The translations under genes and the position numbers were made by a program. The notes under the pieces are model-generated. The model had not been told where the DNA came from. It was given only the letters and a program-made list of their open reading frames with translations, and made no database searches. DNA of 11,331 bases from Comamonadaceae bacterium UBA2334 (GTDB taxonomy: Bacteria; Pseudomonadota; Gammaproteobacteria; Burkholderiales; Burkholderiaceae_C). The stretch spans positions 405 to 11,735 of the forward strand of contig DDUQ01000003.1 of the NCBI GenBank assembly GCA_002344885.1, in the 5' to 3' direction. This document shows positions 1 through 6,241 of the stretch, piece by piece (the first letter of the stretch is position 1; each line of letters opens with the position of its first letter).

Positions 1-638
1 ATGGCCTGCGGCGTGTCGGCCAGCGCCGGGCGCAAGGTGCGTGTGATGTCGGCCCCCACAATCATGTAAACCCCCAGTGACGTGATGGCAAATGCCAGCC
101 GGTGCACATCGTCATCTGCCTGATCCAGCAGCAGGTGACGGCAGAGCACGTCCACCAGCGTCTGGTGCATCGGTGCGATCTGAGTCTCGATATGGGCCTG
201 CCACAGGCCGGTGGGTTCCAGCATTTCGCGGTAATGCAATTGCATGACCTGCTGTGCCAGTTCGCCTTGTTTCAAAGGATCGGTGAACGCCCGCAGGAAC
301 CAGGCCAACGCATCGCGCAACGGCAGGGCCTGCACAGACATTACGTCGTTGTGCTGGGTGCCGCAATCCAGCGGGTCGTTGTAGGCAGCGCGGTACAGCC
401 CGGCCTTGTCGCCAAAGTAGTAGCTGATGGCCGCTAGGTTCACGCCGGCAGCCGCCGCAATTTCGCGGGTCGAGGCTTTGGCAAACCCTTTGGCGGCAAA
501 AAGGGCCAGTGCCGCACGCAGCAGGCGGTTGCGGGCTTCGATGCCGTCGCTGCGCAACGGCGTGCCGGCGGCGGTGCACATCGCTGACGGCACGGCTTCG
601 GCATCGGTGCCGTTCAGGGTGAGGGGTTGGGGAGACAT
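1..638 (-). CDS. TetR/AcrR-family transcriptional regulator, CecR/CerR type (C-terminus cut by window edge)
   Basis: This is a DNA-binding repressor-type regulator; 212 codons are visible before it leaves the left edge. After a poorly conserved N-terminal stretch (about residues 1-33), a TetR helix-turn-helix domain occupies about residues 34-85, with the recognition region TREIAAAAGVNLAAISYYFG at 57-76, a classic TetR signature. The rest (about 90-212) resembles the ligand-binding domain of the CecR (YbiH)/CerR group, including LVDVLCRHLL and the hydrophobic stretch ending VYMIVGADI. The start at 638 is the most upstream ATG in frame. It has no Shine-Dalgarno and a TACAAT hexamer sits only 6 nt upstream, so the message could be leaderless. 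A second ATG lies at 581, before the helix-turn-helix. In E. coli cecR heads an operon for a YbhGFSR-type export pump. A similar target left of the window is inference only. Confidence 0.88.
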   Translation of the reverse strand, partial: MSPQPLTLNGTDAEAVPSAMCTAAGTPLRSDGIEARNRLLRAALALFAAKGFAKASTREIAAAAGVNLAAISYYFGDKAGLYRAAYNDPLDCGTQHNDVMSVQALPLRDALAWFLRAFTDPLKQGELAQQVMQLHYREMLEPTGLWQAHIETQIAPMHQTLVDVLCRHLLLDQADDDVHRLAFAITSLGVYMIVGADITRTLRPALADTPQA

Positions 639-644
639 TGGCGC

Positions 645-679
645 ATTGTAGCGAGTTAAATCAAACGTTTGACTTAACT
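645..679 (-). promoter_or_regulatory. Probable TetR operator (26-bp palindrome, 654-679) with adjacent -10-like box
   Basis: Positions 654-666 (AGTTAAATCAAAC) pair with 667-679 (GTTTGACTTAACT) at 12 of 13 positions; only 660/673 mismatch. The dyad centre lies 28 bp upstream of the TetR-type start codon. Reading the minus strand, TACAAT at 650-645 resembles a -10 element, and the palindrome fills the place where RNA polymerase would contact the -35 region. No good -35 hexamer is seen at 16-18 bp. A palindrome of this size directly upstream of a tetR-type gene is typical of autorepression. That this protein binds it is inferred from position. No gene diverges on the other side, so it probably controls the regulator itself and anything co-transcribed to the left. 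Confidence 0.7.
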
Positions 680-692
680 AACCATTCAGTCA
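675..692. promoter_or_regulatory. Possible second, weaker regulator dyad
   Basis: TAACTAAC (675-682) and TTCAGTCA (685-692, reverse complement TGACTGAA) form an imperfect inverted repeat with a 2-bp centre, overlapping the right end of the stronger palindrome. TnACTnA half-sites of this kind occur in many TetR operators, so this may be a second binding site. The match is partial and could be chance. Confidence 0.3.
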
Positions 693-709
693 GCAAGGTT
701 TTTGCAGAC

Positions 710-781
710 CCTGCCAGGGCCAAAGGCCCGATGGGCAGGCCTGAACGGTTCTGCTGTACACCCGGCGTCCCAGGTGTTCAG
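710..781. other. Two stem-loops in the tetR-lysR gap (no U-tract)
   Basis: The gap 639-852 has no convincing gene. It holds two hairpins. The first pairs CCTGCC (710-715) with GGCAGG (734-739), and inside it GGGCC (717-721) with GGCCC (725-729). The second pairs CTGTACACC (754-762) with GGTGTTCAG (773-781), 8 of 9 pairs, across a 10-nt loop. They lie downstream of the lysR stop codon and could slow or end lysR transcription or protect its 3' end. No run of U follows either stem in either direction, so they are not standard intrinsic terminators. The rest of the gap (about 782-852) shows nothing recognisable. Confidence 0.3.
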
Positions 782-852
782 TGCATGACGCAAGCCAGGG
801 CACCCACGTACATCGGGGGCAGCGCGTGAGACCCGCGCCACCCGAACGGTCA

Positions 853-1782
853 TCAGGCGGCCAACACGCCCTGCAGTTCACGGTGCAGGTCAATGGCTGC
901 CTGTTGCAGGTGCCGGACCAGGGCATCCCGTTGGGGGTGCACCGTGCGCCCCAATGGCCAACTCAGCGTCACCTGGAAAGCGATGTCGGCCGTCACGGGC
1001 CGCAGGACCAGCCCGCCAGCTGACCCCGTGCGGCGCAGGGTCAGTGCGGTCAGCGGGTTGACCAGTGCCACGCCTGCGCCGGCGCCCACCAGCGCACACA
1101 CCGCCGCTGCGCTCCCCACCTCGACCTGAAGCTGCCGCCGGACACCGGCCTGCTCGAACATCTGGTCGATGCGGATGCGGTAAGGGTCTCCCGCAGCGAG
1201 GGAAACAAAACGCTCGTCCGCCAGATCAGCCGGTTGTATGCACCGGGAGCCCGCCAGCCGGTGCCCCAGTGGCAACACACACACCTCGCAGGCATTGAAC
1301 AGCACCTCCCCCTGGCAACCCTGCGGTGCCACCAGCTCGCCCAGGCCCAGATCGAACCGCTGGGCACCCAGCGCCGCTTCAAGTACGGGCGACTCCAGGG
1401 GCTCGACGGTGAGCGAGGCATCGGCTTGCCCCTGCACCCATGGCGACACCGCCTGGGGCAACAGGGACTGGGCCAATGCCGGCAGGCAGGCCAGTTGCAG
1501 CCGACCATGGGGGTCGTGCGCCAAGGCCCGGGCGCGCTCGGCCACACGATCCAGTCCCGTGTAGCTGGCCTGCACGGTTTCCATCAGCGCCAGCGCGCGG
1601 TGGGTGGGGTGCAGGCGGCCGCGCGTACGTTCGAACAGCGCATAACCCAGAACCTGCTCCAGACGGGCAAGCTCGCGGCTCAATGTGGGCTGCGAGGTGT
1701 GCAACCACTGCGCCGCACGTGTGACCTGGCCGCAGTGCATGACCGCACGAAAAATTTCAACCTGGCGATGGTTCAACGGCAT
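853..1782 (-). CDS. lysR: LysR, transcriptional regulator of lysA
   Basis: This is a 309-residue LysR-type regulator, close in length to E. coli LysR, which it resembles throughout. The winged helix-turn-helix at about residues 4-62 contains QVTRAAQWLHTSQPTLSREL, and the motif LFERTRGRLHPT ends the DNA-binding part; both nearly match E. coli LysR. The effector domain (about 90-300) keeps the LysR-like stretches LACLPALAQSLLPQ, RFDLGLGE and ALVNPLTALTL. The frame stays open upstream to 2028, but that extension would run through lysA. The ATG at 1782 gives the family N-terminus MPLNHRQVEIF, with a weak GGAT upstream. Its divergent placement against lysA matches the E. coli arrangement, in which LysR activates lysA when lysine is low, sensing diaminopimelate and lysine. 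The same control here is inferred from that homology and arrangement. Confidence 0.93.
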   Translation of the reverse strand: MPLNHRQVEIFRAVMHCGQVTRAAQWLHTSQPTLSRELARLEQVLGYALFERTRGRLHPTHRALALMETVQASYTGLDRVAERARALAHDPHGRLQLACLPALAQSLLPQAVSPWVQGQADASLTVEPLESPVLEAALGAQRFDLGLGELVAPQGCQGEVLFNACEVCVLPLGHRLAGSRCIQPADLADERFVSLAAGDPYRIRIDQMFEQAGVRRQLQVEVGSAAAVCALVGAGAGVALVNPLTALTLRRTGSAGGLVLRPVTADIAFQVTLSWPLGRTVHPQRDALVRHLQQAAIDLHRELQGVLAA

Positions 1783-1848
1783 ACCATATCCAATCTGAAT
1801 GAAAACAACACGATAAAGTATTTTCCAATATGGCCTGCAACGTGCATC
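1783..1848. promoter_or_regulatory. Shared lysR/lysA divergent promoter and control region
   Basis: This 66-bp gap is clearly AT-richer than the flanking genes and must hold both promoters and, by analogy with E. coli, the LysR sites. CCATAT (1784-1789) and ATATGG (1828-1833) are inverted copies near the two ends, and ATA-AAG-TAT (1813-1821) is a small central dyad of the ATA-N-TAT kind seen in LysR-type sites. Hexamers such as TATTTT (1819-1824, plus strand) could serve as a -10 box, but no well-spaced -10/-35 pair stands out. Exact promoters and operators cannot be fixed from the sequence alone. Confidence 0.5.
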
Positions 1849-3126
1849 ATGCGCGACATGACCGACCTTTCCCGCACCCCTTTCACCCCCGTTCAACTCC
1901 AGATGCTGGCCCGCCAGCACGGCACCCCGCTGTGGGTGTACGACGCGGCCACGGTGCTGCGCCGCATCCAGGACCTCCAGGCCTTCGATACCGTGCGCTT
2001 TGCACAGAAAGCCAACTCCAACATCCACCTGCTGCGCCTGATGCGCCAGCAGGGCGTGGCGGTGGACGCGGTGTCACCCGGCGAAATCCAGCGCGCACTC
2101 GCTGCGGGCTACACCGCCGCGCAGGATGCCAGGGGCGGCGCGCACGGCATCGTCTTCACTGCCGATGTGCTGACCAGCGACACGCTGGCGCTGGTGTTGG
2201 GCCATGGCATACCGGTCAACACCGGCAGTGTGGACATGATCCACCAGCTGGGCCGCGCAGCGCCCGGCAGCCAGCACCCGGTTTGGCTGCGCATCAACCC
2301 CGGCTTCGGCCACGGTCACAGCAACAAAACCAACACCGGTGGCGAGCATTCCAAGCACGGCATCTGGCACACCGAGGTGCCAGTGGCCCTGGCAGCCATC
2401 CGCGAGCACGGGCTGCAGCTATACGGGCTGCACATGCACATCGGCTCGGGCGTGGACTATGGCCACCTGGAGCAGGTGTGCCTGTCCATGGTGGACCTGA
2501 TCAAGGCCACCGGGGCTGACGTGCAAGCCATTTCCGCCGGGGGCGGGCTGTCCATCCCGTACCGGCCTGGCGGCGACCGCATCGATACCGCACACTACTT
2601 CGGCCTGTGGGACGCCGCCCGACAGGCCGTGGCCGCGCACCTGGGGCACGCGGTGCACCTGGAGATCGAGCCGGGCCGCTACCTGGTGGCCGAAGCAGGT
2701 GTGCTGCTGGCCGAGGTGCGTGCCACCAAATGGCAGGGCAGCCAGCATTTCACCCTGGTCGATGCCGGCTTTTCAGACCTGATGCGCCCCGCCATGTACG
2801 GCGCTCACCACGAAATGAGCATCGTCCCCGCCCAAGGCGACGACCACGCCCGCCCGACGCGCCCGACCGTGGTGGCCGGCCCGTTGTGCGAAAGCGGCGA
2901 CGTGTTCACGCAGGCAGAAGGCGGGGTTGTGCTGACCCGAGACCTGCCTGCCGCACAGGTGGGCGACCTGCTGGTCATCCACGATGCCGGTGCCTACGGC
3001 GCGAGCATGAGCAGCAACTACAACAGCCGCCCACTGGCGGCCGAGGTGCTGGTAGACGCTGACGGCACATCCCGCGTGATCCGCCGCCGCCAGTCACTGG
3101 ATGAGTTGCTTGCTCTCGAAGTATGA
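1849..3126 (+). CDS. lysA: Diaminopimelate decarboxylase LysA
   Basis: This PLP enzyme catalyses the last step of lysine synthesis: meso-2,6-diaminopimelate to L-lysine plus CO2, in the cytosol. The product is 425 residues from 1849 (E. coli LysA is 420) and matches E. coli LysA along its whole length. Fold-type III landmarks are the PLP lysine in FAQKANSN (K54), HMHIGSG (195-201), EPGR (274-277) for phosphate binding, and the second-domain active-site motif GPLCESGD (344-351) with C347, followed by GAYGASMSSNYNSRP (381-395). The ATG at 1849 is followed in frame by another at 1858. Neither has a Shine-Dalgarno; E. coli alignment does not decide between them. The open frame extends left to 1234 but only as antisense of lysR. 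Many Burkholderiales carry a differently organised lysA beside cyaY, so this LysR-controlled copy may be a paralogue (inference). Confidence 0.96.
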   Translation: MRDMTDLSRTPFTPVQLQMLARQHGTPLWVYDAATVLRRIQDLQAFDTVRFAQKANSNIHLLRLMRQQGVAVDAVSPGEIQRALAAGYTAAQDARGGAHGIVFTADVLTSDTLALVLGHGIPVNTGSVDMIHQLGRAAPGSQHPVWLRINPGFGHGHSNKTNTGGEHSKHGIWHTEVPVALAAIREHGLQLYGLHMHIGSGVDYGHLEQVCLSMVDLIKATGADVQAISAGGGLSIPYRPGGDRIDTAHYFGLWDAARQAVAAHLGHAVHLEIEPGRYLVAEAGVLLAEVRATKWQGSQHFTLVDAGFSDLMRPAMYGAHHEMSIVPAQGDDHARPTRPTVVAGPLCESGDVFTQAEGGVVLTRDLPAAQVGDLLVIHDAGAYGASMSSNYNSRPLAAEVLVDADGTSRVIRRRQSLDELLALEV

Positions 3127-3200
3127 GTAAATTCCTCCATTTTTCAGTAGCTTAAAATTTCCATCCATCAAGCGTTGAAACCCTTTTTCATTCACATAAC
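3127..3200 (+). promoter_or_regulatory. AT-rich gap, likely promoter of the YqeY-domain gene
   Basis: This 74-bp gap has only about one-third G+C, against roughly two-thirds in the genes around it. It contains TAAAAT (3153-3158, five of six matches to a sigma-70 -10 box) and TTGAAA (3175-3180), which matches a -35 box, but the two are in the wrong order to form one promoter. CATAAC at 3195-3200 is only 14 bp from TTGAAA. A promoter is likely from the base composition; its exact boxes are not certain. No hairpin that would end lysA transcription is evident. Confidence 0.35.
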
Positions 3201-3662
3201 ATGAGCCTCAAAGCCCAAATCACCGAAGACATGAAGGCCGCCATGCGCGCCAAAGACATGGACAAGCTCGGCACCATCCGCCTGCTGACCGCTGCCATGA
3301 AGCAAAAAGAAGTCGACGAGCGCGTGGAGCTGGACGATGCCATGGTCGTCGCGATCGTGGACAAGCTCATCAAGCAGCGCAAGGACAGCATCGAAGCCTT
3401 CCAGAAAGCCGCCCGACAGGACCTGGCCGACAAGGAAGCGGCCGAGATGGCCGTGTTGCAGGCCTACCTGCCCGCCAGGCTGTCGACCGAAGAAATTCAG
3501 TCGGCGGTGGCTGCTTTGGTGCAGACGCTGGCTGCAGAGCTGGGCCGCGCGCCCACCGGTGCCGACATGGGCAAACTGATGGGTGCGGCCAAGGCGCAGC
3601 TGGCAGGCAAGGCCGACATGGGCCAGGTGTCTGCCGCCATCAAGGCCGCGCTGGCCGGCTGA
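3201..3662 (+). CDS. yqeY: GatB/YqeY domain-containing protein
   Basis: This small cytosolic protein (153 residues, usual family length about 150) belongs to the YqeY family, which resembles the C-terminal tRNA-binding part of the GatB subunit of Asp/Glu-tRNA amidotransferase. Family features seen are the N-terminal helix with RLLTAAMKQKEVDER (27-41), the hinge YLPARLSTEEI, and the C-terminal block GADMGKLMGAAKAQLAGKADMGQVSAAIK, which matches the family's G-x-MG-x-LM and KADxxxV pattern. The precise role is not established, though a tRNA-related one is usually proposed. The start at 3201 gives the normal family N-terminus; no Shine-Dalgarno is present. In many Burkholderiales this gene follows rpsU and precedes dnaG. 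Here it stands alone between lysA and an oppositely oriented cyclase gene. Confidence 0.9.
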   Translation: MSLKAQITEDMKAAMRAKDMDKLGTIRLLTAAMKQKEVDERVELDDAMVVAIVDKLIKQRKDSIEAFQKAARQDLADKEAAEMAVLQAYLPARLSTEEIQSAVAALVQTLAAELGRAPTGADMGKLMGAAKAQLAGKADMGQVSAAIKAALAG

Positions 3663-3681
3663 CCGCGACCGGCAAGCTGAC

Positions 3682-3704
3682 CTGCCCGTTCAGTGGCCGG
3701 GCAG
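3682..3704. terminator. GC stem-loop between convergent genes
   Basis: CTGCCCG (3682-3688) and CGGGCAG (3698-3704) form a perfect 7-bp stem with a 9-nt loop, 20 bp after the yqeY stop codon and 18 bp after the stop codon of the convergent cyclase gene. Its place between two 3' ends suits a two-way terminator, but no U-tract follows in either direction, so intrinsic termination is doubtful. Confidence 0.4.
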
Positions 3705-3721
3705 CACGGGCGGCCGGGGCG

Positions 3722-5188
3722 TCAGGGTCCGTCGCCGGCCCACAGAATCTGGGCCTTGCCCGCGCGTTTGGCGCTGTACATCGCGTTGTCTGCCTTGCTC
3801 AGCAGTTCGTCCACATCCTGGCTGTGTGCCGGGTAGCCCGATGCACCGATGCTGGCCGAAATCCTGACCGGCACACCGCCCAGGTCAATGGGCAACTGCA
3901 GCTCTGCCAAGGCGCGTTCCATCAGGGGTTGGGCATCCTGGCTGGCTTTCAGCTCGGTCAGGATCAGCACAAACTCGTCACCCCCCAGGCGAGCCACCGT
4001 GTCGTGCGCACGCAAGCAGGTTTGCAACCGGTTGGCCACCGTTTTGAGCAGTTCGTCACCCGCAGCATGCCCCAGCAAGTCGTTGACCTGCTTGAACCCA
4101 TCGAGGTCAATGAAACCCACCGTCACGTGTTCGTGCAAACGGTGGGCGCGGGCCACAGCTTGCTGTAACCTGTCCTTGAGCAACAGGCGGTTGGGCAGCC
4201 CGGTCAATGCGTCATGGTGGGCAATACGTTCCAGCCGACGCTGGTGGCGGATCAGGTGAGTGATGTTGGAAAACACCGCCACATAGTTGCGCACCACGCC
4301 CTCCTCTTCCATCACCACCGATAGCGTCAGCCACTCGTATTCGACCGCCCCGCTGGCCAGACGGTTGGCAACCTGACCGCTCCAGTGCGCATACTCTTGG
4401 TTGAGTGTGGGCAACACCCGCGCCACCGGTTCGTCGGCAAGCCCGGTTTTCACCTCATGCAGCAAACGACCGATGACGGCATCCGCCGTCAGGCCGGTGG
4501 ACTCGTAAAACGAAGGATTGGCCTCGATGATGCGGCAACTGCTGTCGGTGATGCAGATGGCATCCAGCGTGTTTTCCACCACATTGGCAGCCAGGCGCAG
4601 CTTCTCCTGGGCGCGTTGGCGCTCGGCCATCTCGCGGGCCAGTTGCAGCGTGCGTTTGGACAGGGCGTCGTACATGTCCAGAATGGTCTTGATGAGCACC
4701 GACATGGCACCGGTCATCTGTGCATCGACCATCCGTTTGGCTTCCGCCAGCGAGTAACCGTCGCGCAACGCGAGGACGGCTTTGGCCATGCGCATGTCTT
4801 CGTCCAGGATGTGGAACGCGAGCCAGTGCGTCAGGAAGGAGAGGATGTTTTCCAGCACCTGTTCCAGCGGCAAGGCCGCCTGCGCCTGCTTGAGGCGCAT
4901 CACCTCATCCATGAACGAAGCGTGCACACGGGCATGACTGGCAAACGAAGCATCGCCCCCCAGCCAGGGCTGCCAAACGGCCTCTTCCGACACGAAGTGA
5001 AACTGGGCGTACTCGGCCAATTCCTGAAACACGGCTTCCAGCTTCGGTGCCGCTGACTGGAACGCCAGGTGGCTGGCCAGCACGTTGAGCAGATGCACCA
5101 GTTTTTTGTGCTGCTCATCGACCTCGGGAATCCCCGTCTCGAAGTTGGCATTCCAGGGAAACACATCGAGAACAATCAGATCGGACAT
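3722..5188 (-). CDS. Bacteriohemerythrin-PAS-GGDEF diguanylate cyclase
   Basis: A 488-residue soluble signalling protein predicted to make c-di-GMP from two GTP. Residues about 8-135 are a bacteriohemerythrin domain with all seven di-iron ligands in normal spacing: H27 (DEQHKKL), H64 and E68 (FHFVSEE), H85 and H89 (HARVH), H126 and D131 (HILDED). A helical, coiled-coil-like linker (about 172-200) leads to a PAS domain (about 200-310). The GGDEF domain (about 320-485) has DALTGLPNR, the catalytic loop RLGGDEFVLIL (G402-F406), and an RxxD inhibitory site (R393-D396) five residues upstream. There is no EAL or HD-GYP domain. With no membrane segment, it should sense O2, NO or redox state in the cytosol through the iron centre, as known for Vibrio cholerae Bhr-DGC; the ligand here is inferred. 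The ATG at 5188 gives the family N-terminus. A weak CAGG lies about 11 nt upstream. A 121-bp gap (5189-5309) separates it from the transporter gene; I see no clear promoter there. Confidence 0.94.
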   Translation of the reverse strand: MSDLIVLDVFPWNANFETGIPEVDEQHKKLVHLLNVLASHLAFQSAAPKLEAVFQELAEYAQFHFVSEEAVWQPWLGGDASFASHARVHASFMDEVMRLKQAQAALPLEQVLENILSFLTHWLAFHILDEDMRMAKAVLALRDGYSLAEAKRMVDAQMTGAMSVLIKTILDMYDALSKRTLQLAREMAERQRAQEKLRLAANVVENTLDAICITDSSCRIIEANPSFYESTGLTADAVIGRLLHEVKTGLADEPVARVLPTLNQEYAHWSGQVANRLASGAVEYEWLTLSVVMEEEGVVRNYVAVFSNITHLIRHQRRLERIAHHDALTGLPNRLLLKDRLQQAVARAHRLHEHVTVGFIDLDGFKQVNDLLGHAAGDELLKTVANRLQTCLRAHDTVARLGGDEFVLILTELKASQDAQPLMERALAELQLPIDLGGVPVRISASIGASGYPAHSQDVDELLSKADNAMYSAKRAGKAQILWAGDGP

Positions 5189-5309
5189 GTGAAGAGTGGC
5201 CTGTTAATGGGTGCGTGCCGCAGCGGTCACGGTCAACCCGCAACTGTACTGCGTTGCGCCGGAGGCAGACACGGATTCGGTGGCAACCTTCAGCCCCCAA
5301 GCCCCGGAT

Positions 5310-6215
5310 TCAGCGCCCCAGAATCAGCGCCCCGCCCGTCACCGTGAGCACAGCCCCCACCCAGGCCCCCAGCGGCGGGCGGCGGCCATAGGCCAGCCAC
5401 AACAGGGGCAGCAGCAGCACGGGCGTGACAGACGACAACACCGCCACCAGCGACGCGCTGCCCCCCTGCAACGCCATCAGGATGAACGTCATGCCCAGGC
5501 CCATGGCCAAGGCGGCATTCCACGCGGTGTTCAGCATCACCCGAACCGTGGGGGGGTTCTGCGGGCGCGCCACGGCGGCCCCGCTGGCCCACAGCAAGCC
5601 ATGCGCACCCAGCGCCGCCACCATGCGCAGGGCCGATGCGGCCACCGGGTCCACCGTGCCACTGGCCATCAGCGGCTTGAGCATCAGCGTGGCCACCGCC
5701 TGGCACAGGGCCGACGCCAGCCCCAGCACCACACCCACTGCCAACGTGCCACGCACCTGCTCCCAGGGGTGCGCCTCATCCGCCCGCTTGCCAAACAGGA
5801 TGGCCAGCATCACCCCACCCACGAGGATGAGCGCCCCAGCCAGGGTGACGCCCGTCAGGGTTTCACTCAGCCAGGCCCACGCCAGCACCGCCGTGAACAC
5901 CGAATGGGTGGCAAACAGGATGCCGCTGCGCCGAGGGCCCAGCCGGTTCATGCATCCGAACAGGGCACTGTCGCCCAGAAAAATACCGATCAGGCCCGAC
6001 GCCGCCAGCAGCCCCAGGGCCGCCGCATCCAGTGTGCCCCACCCACCGCGCCAGGTGGTGACCGCACCCAGCAACAGGCTGGCAAACAGCATGCGCCAAC
6101 GCGTGAAGGCAATGGCGCCCAGATGGGCAGACGCGGGTGCCGAGCTGAAACTGGCCAGCGCCCAGCAGGCAGCCGCACCAACGGCCAGCCACTCGTAGGG
6201 CAGGTGAAACGGCAC
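5310..6215 (-). CDS. EamA/DMT-family inner-membrane transporter
   Basis: A 301-residue hydrophobic protein with about ten predicted membrane helices in two EamA repeats, the usual length and layout for the drug/metabolite transporter superfamily. The first repeat (about residues 8-143) includes FLGDSALFGCMNRLGPRRSG and ATHSVFTAVLAWAWLSETLTG; the second (about 158-299) ends with SSVTPVLLLPLLWLAYGRRP followed by a last helix. The start is GTG at 6215: an in-frame TGA at 6231-6233 rules out anything longer. There is no Shine-Dalgarno, and the pmbA stop lies 26 bp upstream, so it is probably co-transcribed with pmbA and may depend on it. The substrate cannot be told from sequence; family members export amino acids, nucleotides or small metabolites. 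Near its 3' end, ATCAGCGCCCC-like text occurs twice in a row (5308-5335), without evident function. Confidence 0.88.
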   Translation of the reverse strand: MPFHLPYEWLAVGAAACWALASFSSAPASAHLGAIAFTRWRMLFASLLLGAVTTWRGGWGTLDAAALGLLAASGLIGIFLGDSALFGCMNRLGPRRSGILFATHSVFTAVLAWAWLSETLTGVTLAGALILVGGVMLAILFGKRADEAHPWEQVRGTLAVGVVLGLASALCQAVATLMLKPLMASGTVDPVAASALRMVAALGAHGLLWASGAAVARPQNPPTVRVMLNTAWNAALAMGLGMTFILMALQGGSASLVAVLSSVTPVLLLPLLWLAYGRRPPLGAWVGAVLTVTGGALILGR

Positions 6216-6241
6216 AGGCTCGGCGCGGGGTCAGGCAACGT

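Noticed and set aside
1234..1848. Upstream extension of the lysA reading frame (open to 1234)
   Set aside because: It is antisense to lysR, has no family features, and the LysA homology begins near 1849.
1783..2028. Upstream extension of the lysR reading frame (open to 2028)
   Set aside because: It would cross the lysA start and adds 82 residues beyond the normal LysR-type N-terminus.
5248..5289. GTTGC...GCAAC inverted repeat in the gap before the cyclase gene
   Set aside because: The stem is imperfect with a long loop and no U-tract, so there is no good case for a terminator or operator.
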